In this document: positions 17,466-25,394 of the stretch, piece by piece
Numbering within the stretch: the stretch's first letter is position 1
Layout of the letters: every line of letters begins with the position of its first letter
Source of the DNA: JAPWJZ01 sp041287865
Lineage (GTDB): Bacteria > Pseudomonadota > Alphaproteobacteria > Micavibrionales > UBA2020
Length of the DNA: 64,000 nt
Direction: 5' to 3'
Assembly (NCBI GenBank): GCA_041287865.1
Contig: JBGGMV010000028.1
Location: forward strand, 124,001 to 188,000
Program-made: the position numbers and the translations under genes
Notes under the pieces: generated by a model
Database searches by the model: none
Told to the model about the DNA's origin: nothing
What the model saw: the letters and a program-made list of their open reading frames with translations, nothing else

Positions 17466-18067
17466 CAGGTACCCTGCGGTTGTTGCTGTGGCGCGGGCGC
17501 CGCATCCTGCGGCTTGGCGGCGGGAGCGCTTCTGGCGGCCTGCTGGCGGGCGCGGCCTTCGACGATATCGGTGATTTTAGTGAGATAGTTTTTCGCCTGC
17601 GGCAGGTCGTAAAGCTCCAGGCCCGCGAAACCGCCGCGACGATAACCCATGGTCGGCACGGAAATATAAATGGTGGTGAGCCGCTGGTGATCCTGCAGGG
17701 CGGAGGCGTGCTGGTCGATGCCGGTGATCTCGCTATAGCGCACGCGGCCGCGGCGGCGGTTCAGGTAGAGCTTGAAATACTGGAATTCGAGGTAATCCTC
17801 GTGGAAGTTGAAGAGCGTGCGCTGGTAGGCTTTTTTCTTCAGCTCGAAGAAAAAGATCGGCACGCCGAAGCCGCTGACGATCAGGAAGAACCAGTAAGCC
17901 GCGCCGGCGGCACGCGGGTTGATGAACGAAAGAATGATGTAGAAAAAAGTTCCCAGCAAAATCGTCAAAACGAAAATGCCCAGCACCGACACGCCGAGCG
18001 ACTGCAGTAATGTGAGACTGCTGTCGAAAGTGGGACGGACGGAGAGGAGTGGACGCTTCTTTTCCAT
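17465..18067 (-). CDS. Membrane protein with bacterial PH (bPH2-like) domain, copy 2
   Basis: The layout matches the next gene: two helices (residues ~20-50 GVSVLGIFVLTILLGTFFYI and ~60-78 AAYWFFLIVSGFGVPIFFF), then FNFHEDYLEFQYFKLYLNRR, RVRYSEITGIDQHAS and a Gln/Ala/Pro-rich tail. I prefer ATG 18067 (MEKKRPLLSVRP) over an upstream in-frame start at 18103. It is translationally coupled to 16857-17465. The two are paralogues by arrangement, though diverged. They are inner-membrane proteins and their exact role is unknown. Confidence 0.78.
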   Translation of the reverse strand: MEKKRPLLSVRPTFDSSLTLLQSLGVSVLGIFVLTILLGTFFYIILSFINPRAAGAAYWFFLIVSGFGVPIFFFELKKKAYQRTLFNFHEDYLEFQYFKLYLNRRRGRVRYSEITGIDQHASALQDHQRLTTIYISVPTMGYRRGGFAGLELYDLPQAKNYLTKITDIVEGRARQQAARSAPAAKPQDAAPAPQQQPQGT

Positions 18068-18206
18068 ACCCGCAAGTATCCTATGGCGCGGCATATTTCT
18101 CAATAGCTTCTTGGACTTGCCGCCGCAGGCGCGCGCATTTCAAATGATGCGCAAGCGTTCACATCCCCTATTCGGGAAAGCAGCGCGGCTTCTTTTCGAT
18201 AAAGGG

Positions 18207-18947
18207 TTATTTCTTGAGCTGGAGCAGGCTGTCGTTCATCGGGTCGGGCGCGGCCTTTTGCATGTTGCTCCACAGCTTCTCTTTGCTCTCGGCGTCAAAA
18301 AGATCGATGTGGTCGATGGAGCCTGTCATGACGGTGTATTCCTTGCCGTCTTCCAGCGGCGTCATCCGGTCGGGCGGATCGGCGTAGGTGGGCGAGAAGA
18401 AGATGTAGAGCATATAGTCGTTATTCTTGCCGCGCCCCTTGTCGATGGCGAGCGCGGTCGCGTCGTCGGAGGCGTCGATCCACTGGTGCTCGCCCAGCTG
18501 CAGGGGAATGAAGGCGTAGTTCTTGCCGCTGTAGACATACTTGAAGTTCATCGCGTCATTGAGCTCGTTGATGATGAAGCCCTTGTTGCGCACGCTGAAC
18601 GACGACACCGTGACGGGAACCTTCACCACCAGCTTGTCGCCCGCGGTGGTCATCTCGTAGTTATTGCGGAGCGCCATGACCTTGGCGTCCACAACCTTTT
18701 CCTTGTCGAAGTCGTTGGCAGCCTTGTATTCGTCGGAGGCGCGCGCGATCCCCTTGAAATCGGGCCGGCGGGCGGACAGCACGTGGTGCAGCAGCATGAC
18801 CTGTTCAGGCGTCGTGATGCTGGGCGCGGCGGGGGCGCCCATGGGCGTGGCGAAGCCGCCGTACTGGCCCAGGACCTGCGCCTGAGACGTAGACAAGCCC
18901 AGCAGCAGCGCGAAACCGACAATGCCGAAAAAAGCCAGTTTTTTCAT
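18207..18947 (-). CDS. Secreted protein of unknown function, DUF4852-like (246 aa)
   Basis: A signal peptide MKKLAFFGIVGFALLLGLST (cleaved near SQA-QV) is preceded by GGAG 9 nt upstream of ATG 18947, which fixes the start although the frame is open further upstream. The mature part is a mixed alpha/beta domain with PDFKGIARASDEYKAANDFD, FSVRNKGFIINELNDAMNF and NDYMLYIFFSPTYADPPDRM. The pattern recalls DUF4852-type proteins of alphaproteobacteria, which is a tentative match from memory. It is periplasmic or exported. The divergent neighbour is the Smr gene 19024-19533. Confidence 0.75.
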   Translation of the reverse strand: MKKLAFFGIVGFALLLGLSTSQAQVLGQYGGFATPMGAPAAPSITTPEQVMLLHHVLSARRPDFKGIARASDEYKAANDFDKEKVVDAKVMALRNNYEMTTAGDKLVVKVPVTVSSFSVRNKGFIINELNDAMNFKYVYSGKNYAFIPLQLGEHQWIDASDDATALAIDKGRGKNNDYMLYIFFSPTYADPPDRMTPLEDGKEYTVMTGSIDHIDLFDAESKEKLWSNMQKAAPDPMNDSLLQLKK

Positions 18948-19023
18948 GGTGCTATACTCCCCCGAACAACATATATTGAATATAGCATGAAAGTTGTTAA
19001 AAGCGAGTAGCGGCCCTAAATAG

Positions 19024-19533
19024 ATGAAAAAAGGCAAAAAAGACGATACCGAGGACGCTCGCCTGTGGCGGCATGTAACAAAATCCGTCCGCCCGCTCAA
19101 GGAAAAGCCTGCCCCCGCCAAGCCGCCCGTCGTTACGTCAAAACCCAAGGCGGCGACAGAGAAGCCCCGCCTGCCCCCTGCCCCGCCGCCGAAATTCCAG
19201 CCCGCCGCAAAGCCCCCTGCTTTCGACAAAGGCGAGGAGCAAAAACTGCGTAAAGGGGCGCGGGAGGTCGAGGCCCGCATCGACCTGCACGGCATGGGAC
19301 AGGCCGAAGCCTACGACGCGCTCACCCGTTTTATCGCCCGCAGCCGCGGGCGGGATATACGCAACCTGCTGGTCATCACCGGCAAGGGCCGCGTGGGCGG
19401 CGGCGTATTGCGGCGGCTGTTGCCGCTCTGGCTGGAGGAAGCGGGGTTGCGCGCAAACATCCTCGCCTTCACGCCTGCGCGGCGCGAGGACGGCGGCGAG
19501 GGCGCTTTCTACATTCGCTTGCGGAAAAAATGA
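19024..19533 (+). CDS. Smr-domain protein (MutS2-like endonuclease domain)
   Basis: The 169-aa protein has a Lys/Pro/Ala-rich N-terminus (to ~75), then an Smr domain: EARIDLHGMGQAEAYDALTR with the DLHG motif, LLVITGKGRVGGGVLRRLLP with TGKG, and GGEGAFYIRLRKK at the end. Smr domains bind or nick branched DNA or RNA. The DLHGM and TGKG motifs are intact. It is cytosolic and convergent with the LGG-family cluster, whose last gene ends 1 nt away on the other strand. Confidence 0.92.
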   Translation: MKKGKKDDTEDARLWRHVTKSVRPLKEKPAPAKPPVVTSKPKAATEKPRLPPAPPPKFQPAAKPPAFDKGEEQKLRKGAREVEARIDLHGMGQAEAYDALTRFIARSRGRDIRNLLVITGKGRVGGGVLRRLLPLWLEEAGLRANILAFTPARREDGGEGAFYIRLRKK

Positions 19534-20370
19534 TTACGGTTTCGGCGGCGGGAGTTTCGCGCTGAATTTCTTGGCCATGCCGTCGCCGATCTCGCCCGGC
19601 ATGCCGCCAAGCGCCGTCAGGCGTTCGGACGCCGCCTGCAGCGCCTCTTCGCCATAGTCGCGGAAGGCATAGCCGTTCATGGCGGCCTGCCTGCCGTCGC
19701 GGTCGAAAAAGATTTCCGTCACGCGCTTCATCTCGAAATTGAAAACGGTGCGCAGGCGTCCGTCTTCCATGTCCTTGGTGATGGCGAGCGTGCGGTTGTC
19801 GACCAGACGGCTGTCGGGATAAAGTGGTTTCGGCGGCTGCAGCAGCGCGACGCCGGTGCGCGCCGATGACGCGCGCAGCCCATGCTGTTCCAGTATCGCC
19901 ACGGTGTCGAAGAAGCGGAGGTCAACCTTGTAGCCATGCGGCGTGCGGGAAAAATACTTGCTGGAACTGTCGGCGCGTTGCGTGAAGACGCGCGGGTAAT
20001 GGCGGTCGAAGCCCATGCGCGACAGTTCCTTCACGGAGTCGTCTTTCAGCCGGAATTCCAGCGTGAAATGCGGCGGGCCCTGGCGCAACGAAACGTCGAA
20101 TGAAACGCCCATCAGTTTCAGGTTGCGCGGCTTGCCGTCGTGGCCGACGCTCAGCTGGAACAAGGTCGTATTGGCGGTGGCGACACCGTCCTTGACGGAA
20201 AATTCGGTCTGGTCGTCCAGCGCGAAGACGGTTTCGCCTGCCTTGAAGGTGCCGCCGACGGGTTCAATGCCGGAGCCGGGCCTGCCGCCCTCGAAATCGA
20301 CGATGAACTGGCGGCGCGATTGCGTATCCAGCAGGAAGCGGCGGCCGGTATATCCGGGATCGCCGCTCAT
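19534..20370 (-). CDS. LGG-domain family protein A (278 aa)
   Basis: It belongs to a local family of five adjacent genes. The shared C-terminal domain (residues ~190-265) contains FNFEMKRVTEIF, AFRDYGEEALQAASERL and TALGG. The N-terminal ~180 residues differ from the paralogues (FLLDTQSRRQFIVDFEGG, FTLEFRLKDDSVKELSR) and contain no ankyrin repeat that I can see. It ends KFSAKLPPPKP, similar to the PKLLKPPKP end of the ankyrin protein 55272-57566. The ATG at 20370 overlaps the upstream stop (ATGA); the frame remains open upstream but only antisense-like. No signal peptide. Function unknown; possibly an effector. Confidence 0.78.
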   Translation of the reverse strand: MSGDPGYTGRRFLLDTQSRRQFIVDFEGGRPGSGIEPVGGTFKAGETVFALDDQTEFSVKDGVATANTTLFQLSVGHDGKPRNLKLMGVSFDVSLRQGPPHFTLEFRLKDDSVKELSRMGFDRHYPRVFTQRADSSSKYFSRTPHGYKVDLRFFDTVAILEQHGLRASSARTGVALLQPPKPLYPDSRLVDNRTLAITKDMEDGRLRTVFNFEMKRVTEIFFDRDGRQAAMNGYAFRDYGEEALQAASERLTALGGMPGEIGDGMAKKFSAKLPPPKP

Positions 20371-21359
20371 GGCACACCTTTGCCAAGGCCGGTGATATTG
20401 GCCTTGGGCGTCACGGGCTTGCCGCGGAGCGTGTAGCCGGTGACGGAAGGCTCGCCGCCCAGCTCGACCAGTTTCAGCCGCGCCTGCTCGATCGCCTCGG
20501 GCCCGTAGTCGTCGAAGGAGAAATCCTTCACCAGCGCCTGCCGCGGGTTGTTGTGTTCGTAAATTTCCGACACGCGGCGCGCGGCGAAGTTGTAGACAAT
20601 GCGCAGGTTGCCCGTATTGTCGGGCAGCGGCTTGGTTTCGACCAGCGTCTCGCGGTCGTTCGCCTTGAAGCGGCCGTAATCCCACCAGATATCGCGCAGG
20701 TCGTCGAAGAGCTTGATCTTGCGGTGCTGCTGCGCCCAATTCATCCAGCCGCCGACGTCGAGGAAAATATTGCCCTGCGCATGGCGCGCAAAGGCGCGGC
20801 CGATATCCGTGCGCCCCTCGGTCACCGCGTTCAGGAACAGCTGGCCGTTATCGAGCCCCGGATCGGCGCCCATCTGCAGCAGCTGTTCGACGGTGTCGAG
20901 ATTGCCGTCGAAGCGCAGGCCTTCGACCAGCAGGCCGGGTTTCGACGCGGCGCGCAGCGCCTGTGTCAGTTCAACTGCCTGCCCCTGCTCCAGCGCGGCG
21001 CGCTGGAGAAGCTTCAGTTCCTCGCCGGTGCCATGCACGGCCTTGGCGTTGAAAATTTCCTGCCATGGATAGATCTTGCGTTCCGCCAGCAGGATCAGCC
21101 CGTCGATATCGCAGCGGCCCAGCGTGTAGTGCAGGCGCTGCTGCATCCAGCTGTTGGACTGCATCATCTGCACAATCCCCTTGAAGGGCTCCAGCGCCTT
21201 GGTGCGCTCGGCCTCGACCTCCGACATGCTGCGGCTGATGGAGGGCATGCGGCGCGCGGCCTGCATGTCGATGCGCAGCAGCTCGGCGTTCACCTCGTCG
21301 GCGCATTCGCGCCAGAGGGCGGGTTCCTTGCTGTTCTTGAAAAGATCGGCGAGAGCCAT
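20367..21359 (-). CDS. LGG-domain family protein B with degenerate ankyrin segment (330 aa)
   Basis: The domain order matches paralogues C and D: an N-terminal helical part, a segment GLILLAERKIYPWQEIFNAK followed by a helix like their LLC-AG-WW region, a degenerate ankyrin pair (EQLLQMGADPGLDNGQLFLN, residues ~170-200), and the shared C-terminal domain (VYNFAARRVSEIYEHN, FSFDDYGPEAIEQARLKL, VELGG). The start overlaps the stop of the small paralogue E (TAATG) and the stop overlaps the start of A (ATGA), so B sits in a tightly coupled operon. No signal peptide or membrane helix. I know no named family for the C-terminal domain. Confidence 0.8.
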   Translation of the reverse strand: MALADLFKNSKEPALWRECADEVNAELLRIDMQAARRMPSISRSMSEVEAERTKALEPFKGIVQMMQSNSWMQQRLHYTLGRCDIDGLILLAERKIYPWQEIFNAKAVHGTGEELKLLQRAALEQGQAVELTQALRAASKPGLLVEGLRFDGNLDTVEQLLQMGADPGLDNGQLFLNAVTEGRTDIGRAFARHAQGNIFLDVGGWMNWAQQHRKIKLFDDLRDIWWDYGRFKANDRETLVETKPLPDNTGNLRIVYNFAARRVSEIYEHNNPRQALVKDFSFDDYGPEAIEQARLKLVELGGEPSVTGYTLRGKPVTPKANITGLGKGVP

Positions 21360-21694
21360 TACAGCGCCAGCCCGCCGCTTTTCGCGGGCGCATCCGGTTT
21401 ATCGAGAATGCCTTCGGGCGCGCGCGGGTTGCGGCCTGCGGCCTTCAGCTGGTTGTAGTGCCATTCGATGCTGCCGGCGTCGAATGCGGGGAAGGTGAAG
21501 ATATGCGCGCCACTGCTGTCGTTCGACGGCAGGACGCTCACGATGCGGTTGAGGAAGTCGAAGGTCACGGTCTGCACCGTATTGCCGATGTTGTCGCGCT
21601 GCAAGCTGCGGATCATGTGGTCGCTGATGACATCGAGCTTGTATCGCTCGGGCAGTTTCAGGAAAGCGGCGTTGAAATTCTCGCTGGCAGGCAT
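21359..21694 (-). CDS. Short LGG-domain family protein E (111 aa)
   Basis: The protein consists of little more than the shared C-terminal domain in diverged form: TVQTVTFDFLNRIVSVLPSN and FTFPAFDAGSIEWHYNQLKA, aligned to the FNF-RRV-EI and F-DY-A-L pattern of its neighbours, with AAG in place of LGG. I place the start at ATG 21694 (MPASENFNAAFLKLPERYKL), with CGAGG upstream; the open frame continues to 21757. It has its own promoter (21736-21764) and is coupled to gene B by TAATG. Function unknown. Confidence 0.7.
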   Translation of the reverse strand: MPASENFNAAFLKLPERYKLDVISDHMIRSLQRDNIGNTVQTVTFDFLNRIVSVLPSNDSSGAHIFTFPAFDAGSIEWHYNQLKAAGRNPRAPEGILDKPDAPAKSGGLAL

Positions 21695-21735
21695 CGGCCT
21701 CGGACCCTTTGAACCATTGGTTTGCTGATAGGCTT

Positions 21736-21764
21736 TTTGTAGCCGCCGCAGAATCATATGTCAA
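21736..21764 (-). promoter_or_regulatory. Promoter of gene E, with TTGACATA -35
   Basis: -35 TTGACA (21759-21764), 17-bp spacer, -10 TACAAA (21736-21741), ~41 nt before the start codon at 21694. The 20 bases at 21757-21776 are repeated exactly at 22778-22797, upstream of gene C. Confidence 0.6.
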
Positions 21765-21802
21765 TGCGTTATGGGATTCTAGGGCGTGGTTACGGAAAAG
21801 AA

Positions 21803-22718
21803 TTACCCGTTTTGGGGGCGCAAGCCGGGCTTCAGCGCCTTCTGCTTTTCCAGCACGCCGTCCAGTTCGCGGGGGGTTCCGCCGAGGCGAATCAGGCGCT
21901 CGCGCCGCGTCGGCCAGCGTCTCCACGTCATATTCGCCGAAGGGGATGCCCTGCATCGTCGCCTGCGCGCCCTGCCCGCTCTCGTAAATTTCATGCACGC
22001 GGCGCGAGCGGAAATTGAAGAGCGTCTTGAAGACGCTGGTGCCCTTGGCGTCGGGAATGTATTTAGCCTCCATCACCGTCTCGGCGTCGATCTTGATATG
22101 CGAGGTGCGCGCGAGCGCTTCCTGCACGCGGCCCAGCTGCGCGAAATTCTGTTCGCGCTGCAGCGCATCCATCACGCGCTGCACGGTCGACGACGATGCG
22201 CCGTGCTCTAACAAAGGTTTAATACAATCCGCTTCATGCTTGCGCAGCGCGTATTCAAGCCATTTGCCCTCGGCGTAATTCGGGTCGCCGCCCCATTTCA
22301 GCAGCTGCCGGATCGCGTCGGGCGAGCGTTTGGTGGGCATGCCGGCGACTTCGGTCGGGTTCAGGACCCAGCTCAGCATCGGGCTGAAATCGACTTTCGC
22401 GCCCGGGCCCGGTTCTTTCGTATAGGCGGCCTGGAGTTTCTGCAGCTCGTCCACCTCGCCGCGCACGACGCGACCGGTCATCGGCATCCACCACGGCAGG
22501 TGGCCCGCGCGGCAGAGCAAAATGCATTTATCGGGATCAAGCTGGCCGAAGGTAAAGACGCGCCGGTCGTTCGTCCATTGCGCGGTGTCGTTCACGGCGG
22601 TTTTCAGCAATTGATCAAGTTCCGGCGACAGGCCGGTGTTGAGCGTATAGGTCGTGACGTCTTTCAGCAGCTGCGAAAGCCTGTCCGCCGTTTCCTGCCA
22701 CTGGGGATTTCCCGGCAC
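21803..22718 (-). pseudogene. LGG-domain family gene C, frameshifted near its 3' end
   Basis: The start is GTG 22718 (AAGG upstream). The layout is like B and D: LLCRAGHLPWWMPMTGRVVR (residues ~68-87), a degenerate ankyrin pair (LLKWGGDPNYAEGKWLEYAL, PLLEHGASSSTVQRV), then LFNFRSRRVHEIYESG. At 21899-21905 the reading frame breaks: the first frame runs LADAARAPDSPRR, whereas the family pattern ERLIRLGGTPRELDG continues in the neighbouring frame and stops at 21803. Loss of 2 bases in the GCGGCGCG run (or gain of 1) explains it. As it stands, translation reads on to 21399 (439 aa), across all but the last ~40 nt of gene E in the wrong frame. It is either a real mutation, a recoding site or a sequencing error. 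Confidence 0.65.
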
Positions 22719-22756
22719 GTTGCCCGCCTTGTTTCAAAAAAATGTGAACCGGCGGC

Positions 22757-22786
22757 AGTATCGCAGGGTGCATAACGATATGTCAA
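22757..22786 (-). promoter_or_regulatory. Promoter of gene C, with TTGACATA -35
   Basis: -35 TTGACA (22781-22786), 18-bp spacer, -10 GATACT (22757-22762), ~38 nt before the GTG start at 22718. It lies within the same 20-base repeat as the promoter of gene E, suggesting duplication of gene plus promoter. Confidence 0.55.
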
Positions 22787-22816
22787 TGCGTTATGGGTAT
22801 ATCCGGATTCTGAAAA

Positions 22817-23782
22817 TTAAAGAGCGCGGGCCATGCCGAAATTGCCGGCATGGCGGTAGGGCTTGGGCTTGCCGCCCAGTTTTTCGAGCGCCTTCTGCGC
22901 CGCGTCCACCGCGCCGGAGTCGTAGTCCTTGAAAGACGCGGAGGTCATGGCGACGGCGACGTCCTTTGCGAGGGGCTGCACAGTCACCTCCTGCACGCGG
23001 CGCTGGGCGAAATTGAAATAGGTTTTCAGCGTCGCGCCGTCGGGCGAGAAGGTCGCCCGCAGCAATGTCTGGTCGTCGACCCTGCCGTCCAGCGTCATGC
23101 CGCGCAGCGCTTCCTCGACCACTTTCGCCTGCGAAGAATTGTTCTGCTGCAAATCCAGATAGACGCGGGCGACCGTGGTGGCGTCCGCCCCGTGCGCGAC
23201 GAAACAGCCGACGCCGGTCGCATTCAGGCTGCGCATGGCTTTTTCCAGCCAGCTGCCCTTGTCGTGGTTGACGTCGGCGCCCATGGCGAAAACCGTGTCG
23301 AGCAGCGTATTGGTGAGCTTGTTGCTATAGCCTTCGACAACCGCGTGCGGATAGCAGACCCAGGTCATCATCGAATTGGCGGAGGGCTGCTGTAATTTAA
23401 GCGCCTCGATCCGGTCATGCACTTTTTGCAGTCCTTCGATATCGCCCGCATAGGCGCGGCCGGTCTTGACGATCCACCAGTGCAGCGCGCCCGCCTCGCA
23501 GAGCAGCAGCGCCTTGTCGAGCGCCAGTTGCGCGCCTATGAAAACCTTGAAGTCGGCCTGATCCTTGTCCAGCGCGCCCAGATCGGTGAAGGCCTTTCTG
23601 GCATCTTCCGGCACGACGGGCTTGCCCTTGTCATCGACGCTCACGCCCGCCGCCAGCTGCTGGTAGGCAGCGAGACGCTTGTTCCATTTCTCGAGCGGGG
23701 TTTCGGGTCTTTCGGGCATCGCGGGCTCCGGCTCCTCGTCCGGTTCGGGGATTTCGACTGTCTTTTTCTTTCTGAGCCACAT
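22817..23782 (-). CDS. LGG-domain family protein D (321 aa), cluster-leading gene
   Basis: The N-terminus is basic then acidic (MWLRKKKTVEIPEPDEEPEP). Next come ALLLCEAGALHWWIVKTGRA (the LLC-AG-WW-TGR segment), FAMGADVNHDKGSWLEKAMR with FVAHGADATTVARV (a degenerate ankyrin pair), and the C-terminal domain TYFNFAQRRVQEVT, ASFKDYDSGAVDAAQKAL, EKLGG. It resembles C most closely. The start codon lies only ~8 nt below a -10 element, so the mRNA may be leaderless. No signal peptide. Function unknown; the ankyrin-like core and the setting suggest it belongs with the effector candidates. Confidence 0.8.
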   Translation of the reverse strand: MWLRKKKTVEIPEPDEEPEPAMPERPETPLEKWNKRLAAYQQLAAGVSVDDKGKPVVPEDARKAFTDLGALDKDQADFKVFIGAQLALDKALLLCEAGALHWWIVKTGRAYAGDIEGLQKVHDRIEALKLQQPSANSMMTWVCYPHAVVEGYSNKLTNTLLDTVFAMGADVNHDKGSWLEKAMRSLNATGVGCFVAHGADATTVARVYLDLQQNNSSQAKVVEEALRGMTLDGRVDDQTLLRATFSPDGATLKTYFNFAQRRVQEVTVQPLAKDVAVAMTSASFKDYDSGAVDAAQKALEKLGGKPKPYRHAGNFGMARAL

Positions 23783-23790
23783 GTCCCGCC

Positions 23791-23819
23791 ATTATCGGGG
23801 AGGCGCGTTAATATGTCAA
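23791..23819 (-). promoter_or_regulatory. Promoter of gene D, with TTGACATA -35
   Basis: -35 TTGACA (23814-23819), 17-bp spacer and -10 GATAAT (23791-23796). Only 8 nt separate the -10 from the ATG at 23782, which predicts transcription starting at or next to the start codon. Confidence 0.65.
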
Positions 23820-23935
23820 ATGATTAGAGTGCTTTAGAATCAATGCTCTAGCTATTGCCTCATGGCTTTGCAGGGGAACCTCCCCCTTCCCGCAGCCATT
23901 GGCAGGACATTGTCTATCTTGCCGGGAGAACCTCT

Positions 23936-24763
23936 ATGCGTTGGGAACAAGGCCGCCGTAGCAGCAATATCGAAGACCGCAGGAGTGGCGGTGGAGGCGG
24001 CGGCGTCCGTATCGCGGGCGGCGGCGGCGTGCTGTTGCTGGCCCTGCTGGTTTATCTGGGCGGCGGCGATCCGACCAGCATCCTGATCAACGCCACGCAG
24101 ATGAACAGCGCGCCGCGCCTGTCGCCGGAGCAGGAAGCGCAGCAAAAGGATTTCGTGTCATCCGTGCTGGCCAATACCGAAGACGTCTGGGGCGCGATTT
24201 ACCGCGAACAGGGCGGCAGCTACCGCGCGCCCGTGCTGGTGCTGTTTTCGGGAGCCGTTGAATCGGCCTGCGGCACGGCCAGCGCCGCGGTCGGCCCTTT
24301 TTACTGCCCCGTCGACCAGAAGGTCTATCTCGACCTCTCGTTCTTCCATGATCTTGCGAACCAGCTGAATGCGCCCGGCGACTTCGCCCGTGCCTATGTG
24401 GTCGCGCATGAAATCGGCCACCATGTCCAGTTGCTGGAGGGCACCGCCGCGCGCGTGCGTACCGAGCAGCAACGCCTGCCCGAGAGCGCGGGCCGCGCGT
24501 TGTCCGTTAAAATGGAATTGCAGGCAGATTGCTATGCCGGTGTCTGGGCCGCCCATGCGCAGGCAAAATTCGACATGATCGAGCCCGGCGATATCGACGA
24601 AGCCCTGAACGCCGCCAGCCAGATCGGCGACGACCGCCTGCAGCGGCAATCACAAGGCTATGTGGTGCCCGACGCCTTCACCCACGGCAGCGCGGCCCAG
24701 CGCCACGACTGGTTCGCCCGCGGCTTCCGCGAGGGCAAGACCGCGGCCTGCAATACGTTTTAA
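23936..24763 (+). CDS. Neutral zinc metallopeptidase, YpfJ family
   Basis: The start at ATG 23936 (MRWEQGRRSSNIEDRRSGGG) has GGGAG upstream; this RR-SxNxEDRR opening is typical of the family. A Gly-rich stretch and one membrane helix (VRIAGGGGVLLLALLVYLGG, ~residues 25-42) anchor the protein, followed by an extracytoplasmic domain. The zinc motif HEIGHHVQ lies at ~residue 158 and the downstream MELQADCYAGVWA supplies the third ligand region. The length, 275 aa, is normal. The substrate is unknown. It is transcribed divergently from the LGG cluster. Confidence 0.93.
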   Translation: MRWEQGRRSSNIEDRRSGGGGGGVRIAGGGGVLLLALLVYLGGGDPTSILINATQMNSAPRLSPEQEAQQKDFVSSVLANTEDVWGAIYREQGGSYRAPVLVLFSGAVESACGTASAAVGPFYCPVDQKVYLDLSFFHDLANQLNAPGDFARAYVVAHEIGHHVQLLEGTAARVRTEQQRLPESAGRALSVKMELQADCYAGVWAAHAQAKFDMIEPGDIDEALNAASQIGDDRLQRQSQGYVVPDAFTHGSAAQRHDWFARGFREGKTAACNTF

Positions 24764-24785
24764 GGTTCAAAAAAACCCAAACAAT

Positions 24786-25364
24786 TTACTCCGACCCCTC
24801 TGGCGGCGAAATCGGTACGCCCCATGCACTTTCGTATACTCCTAAAGGAAGATACGACCGCGCAAGTGATGAATCAAATATTACAACAAGTTCATCCGGC
24901 ATGTATTCGATGGATGCCCTGACTTGACCCAGCGCGATGACAACAGAACCCTCCGGAAAGCCGATGCGGATCGACCACAATGATTCAGGGCAATCTTCCC
25001 CTGAAATTTGCCAAGAAGCTGCGACCGATGTGATGCTGTGACCAATATGATTGCGCCAAGCTTCGCGCTCGGCTGCCTCGAGAACCTCGTCAATAGTTCC
25101 CGAGTAAGCCTCCTCCGCCAGTAGCGTCAGGCCTTCGAGTGCGCCTGTCATGGCCCATGTAACGACCACCTTGCCACGGTCAGCAAGATCGAGAACAACG
25201 GCGGCAATATCATCATCCACGCCTTCATGTCCGCTGGTGTAGCCTTTTTCCTCCCCCCAAGGAAGATACCGATAGGTTACCCCCGCCAGCCGCGCGTCTT
25301 TGAGAATATCGAGTACCGCGCTATCCGCGCGTTTAATCGGGATAAATGTGACCATTGGCACCAA
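24786..25364 (-). CDS. Hypothetical protein (192 aa)
   Basis: I do not recognise a family. The sequence is soluble, with FIPIKRADSAVLDILKDARL, GKVVVTWAMTGALEGLTLLA, SLWSIRIGFPEGSVVIALGQ and a C-terminal acidic segment. The first start is GTG 25364; ATG 25355, three codons later, is as good. Its base composition looks somewhat lower in GC than the neighbours. It is convergent with the YpfJ-like gene, and the HExxH gene 25395-26657 lies upstream on the same strand, 30 nt away, so the two may be co-transcribed. Confidence 0.6.
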   Translation of the reverse strand: MVPMVTFIPIKRADSAVLDILKDARLAGVTYRYLPWGEEKGYTSGHEGVDDDIAAVVLDLADRGKVVVTWAMTGALEGLTLLAEEAYSGTIDEVLEAAEREAWRNHIGHSITSVAASWQISGEDCPESLWSIRIGFPEGSVVIALGQVRASIEYMPDELVVIFDSSLARSYLPLGVYESAWGVPISPPEGSE

Positions 25365-25394
25365 ACAGGCCAGAGTGCGGACGCGCGACTATTC

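Noticed and set aside
18948..19295. N-terminal extension of the secreted protein 18207-18947
   Set aside because: The signal peptide with a good ribosome site begins at 18947, and the extra part is antisense to the Smr gene.
20371..20739. N-terminal extension of LGG-family protein A
   Set aside because: It is out-of-frame shadow of gene B; the ATG at 20370 overlaps the stop of B as ATGA, typical for this operon.
21399..21802. C-terminal extension of gene C to 439 aa
   Set aside because: The extension is Arg/Pro/Ala-rich antisense-like sequence that lies in the wrong frame across gene E; the family domain continues in another frame to 21803.
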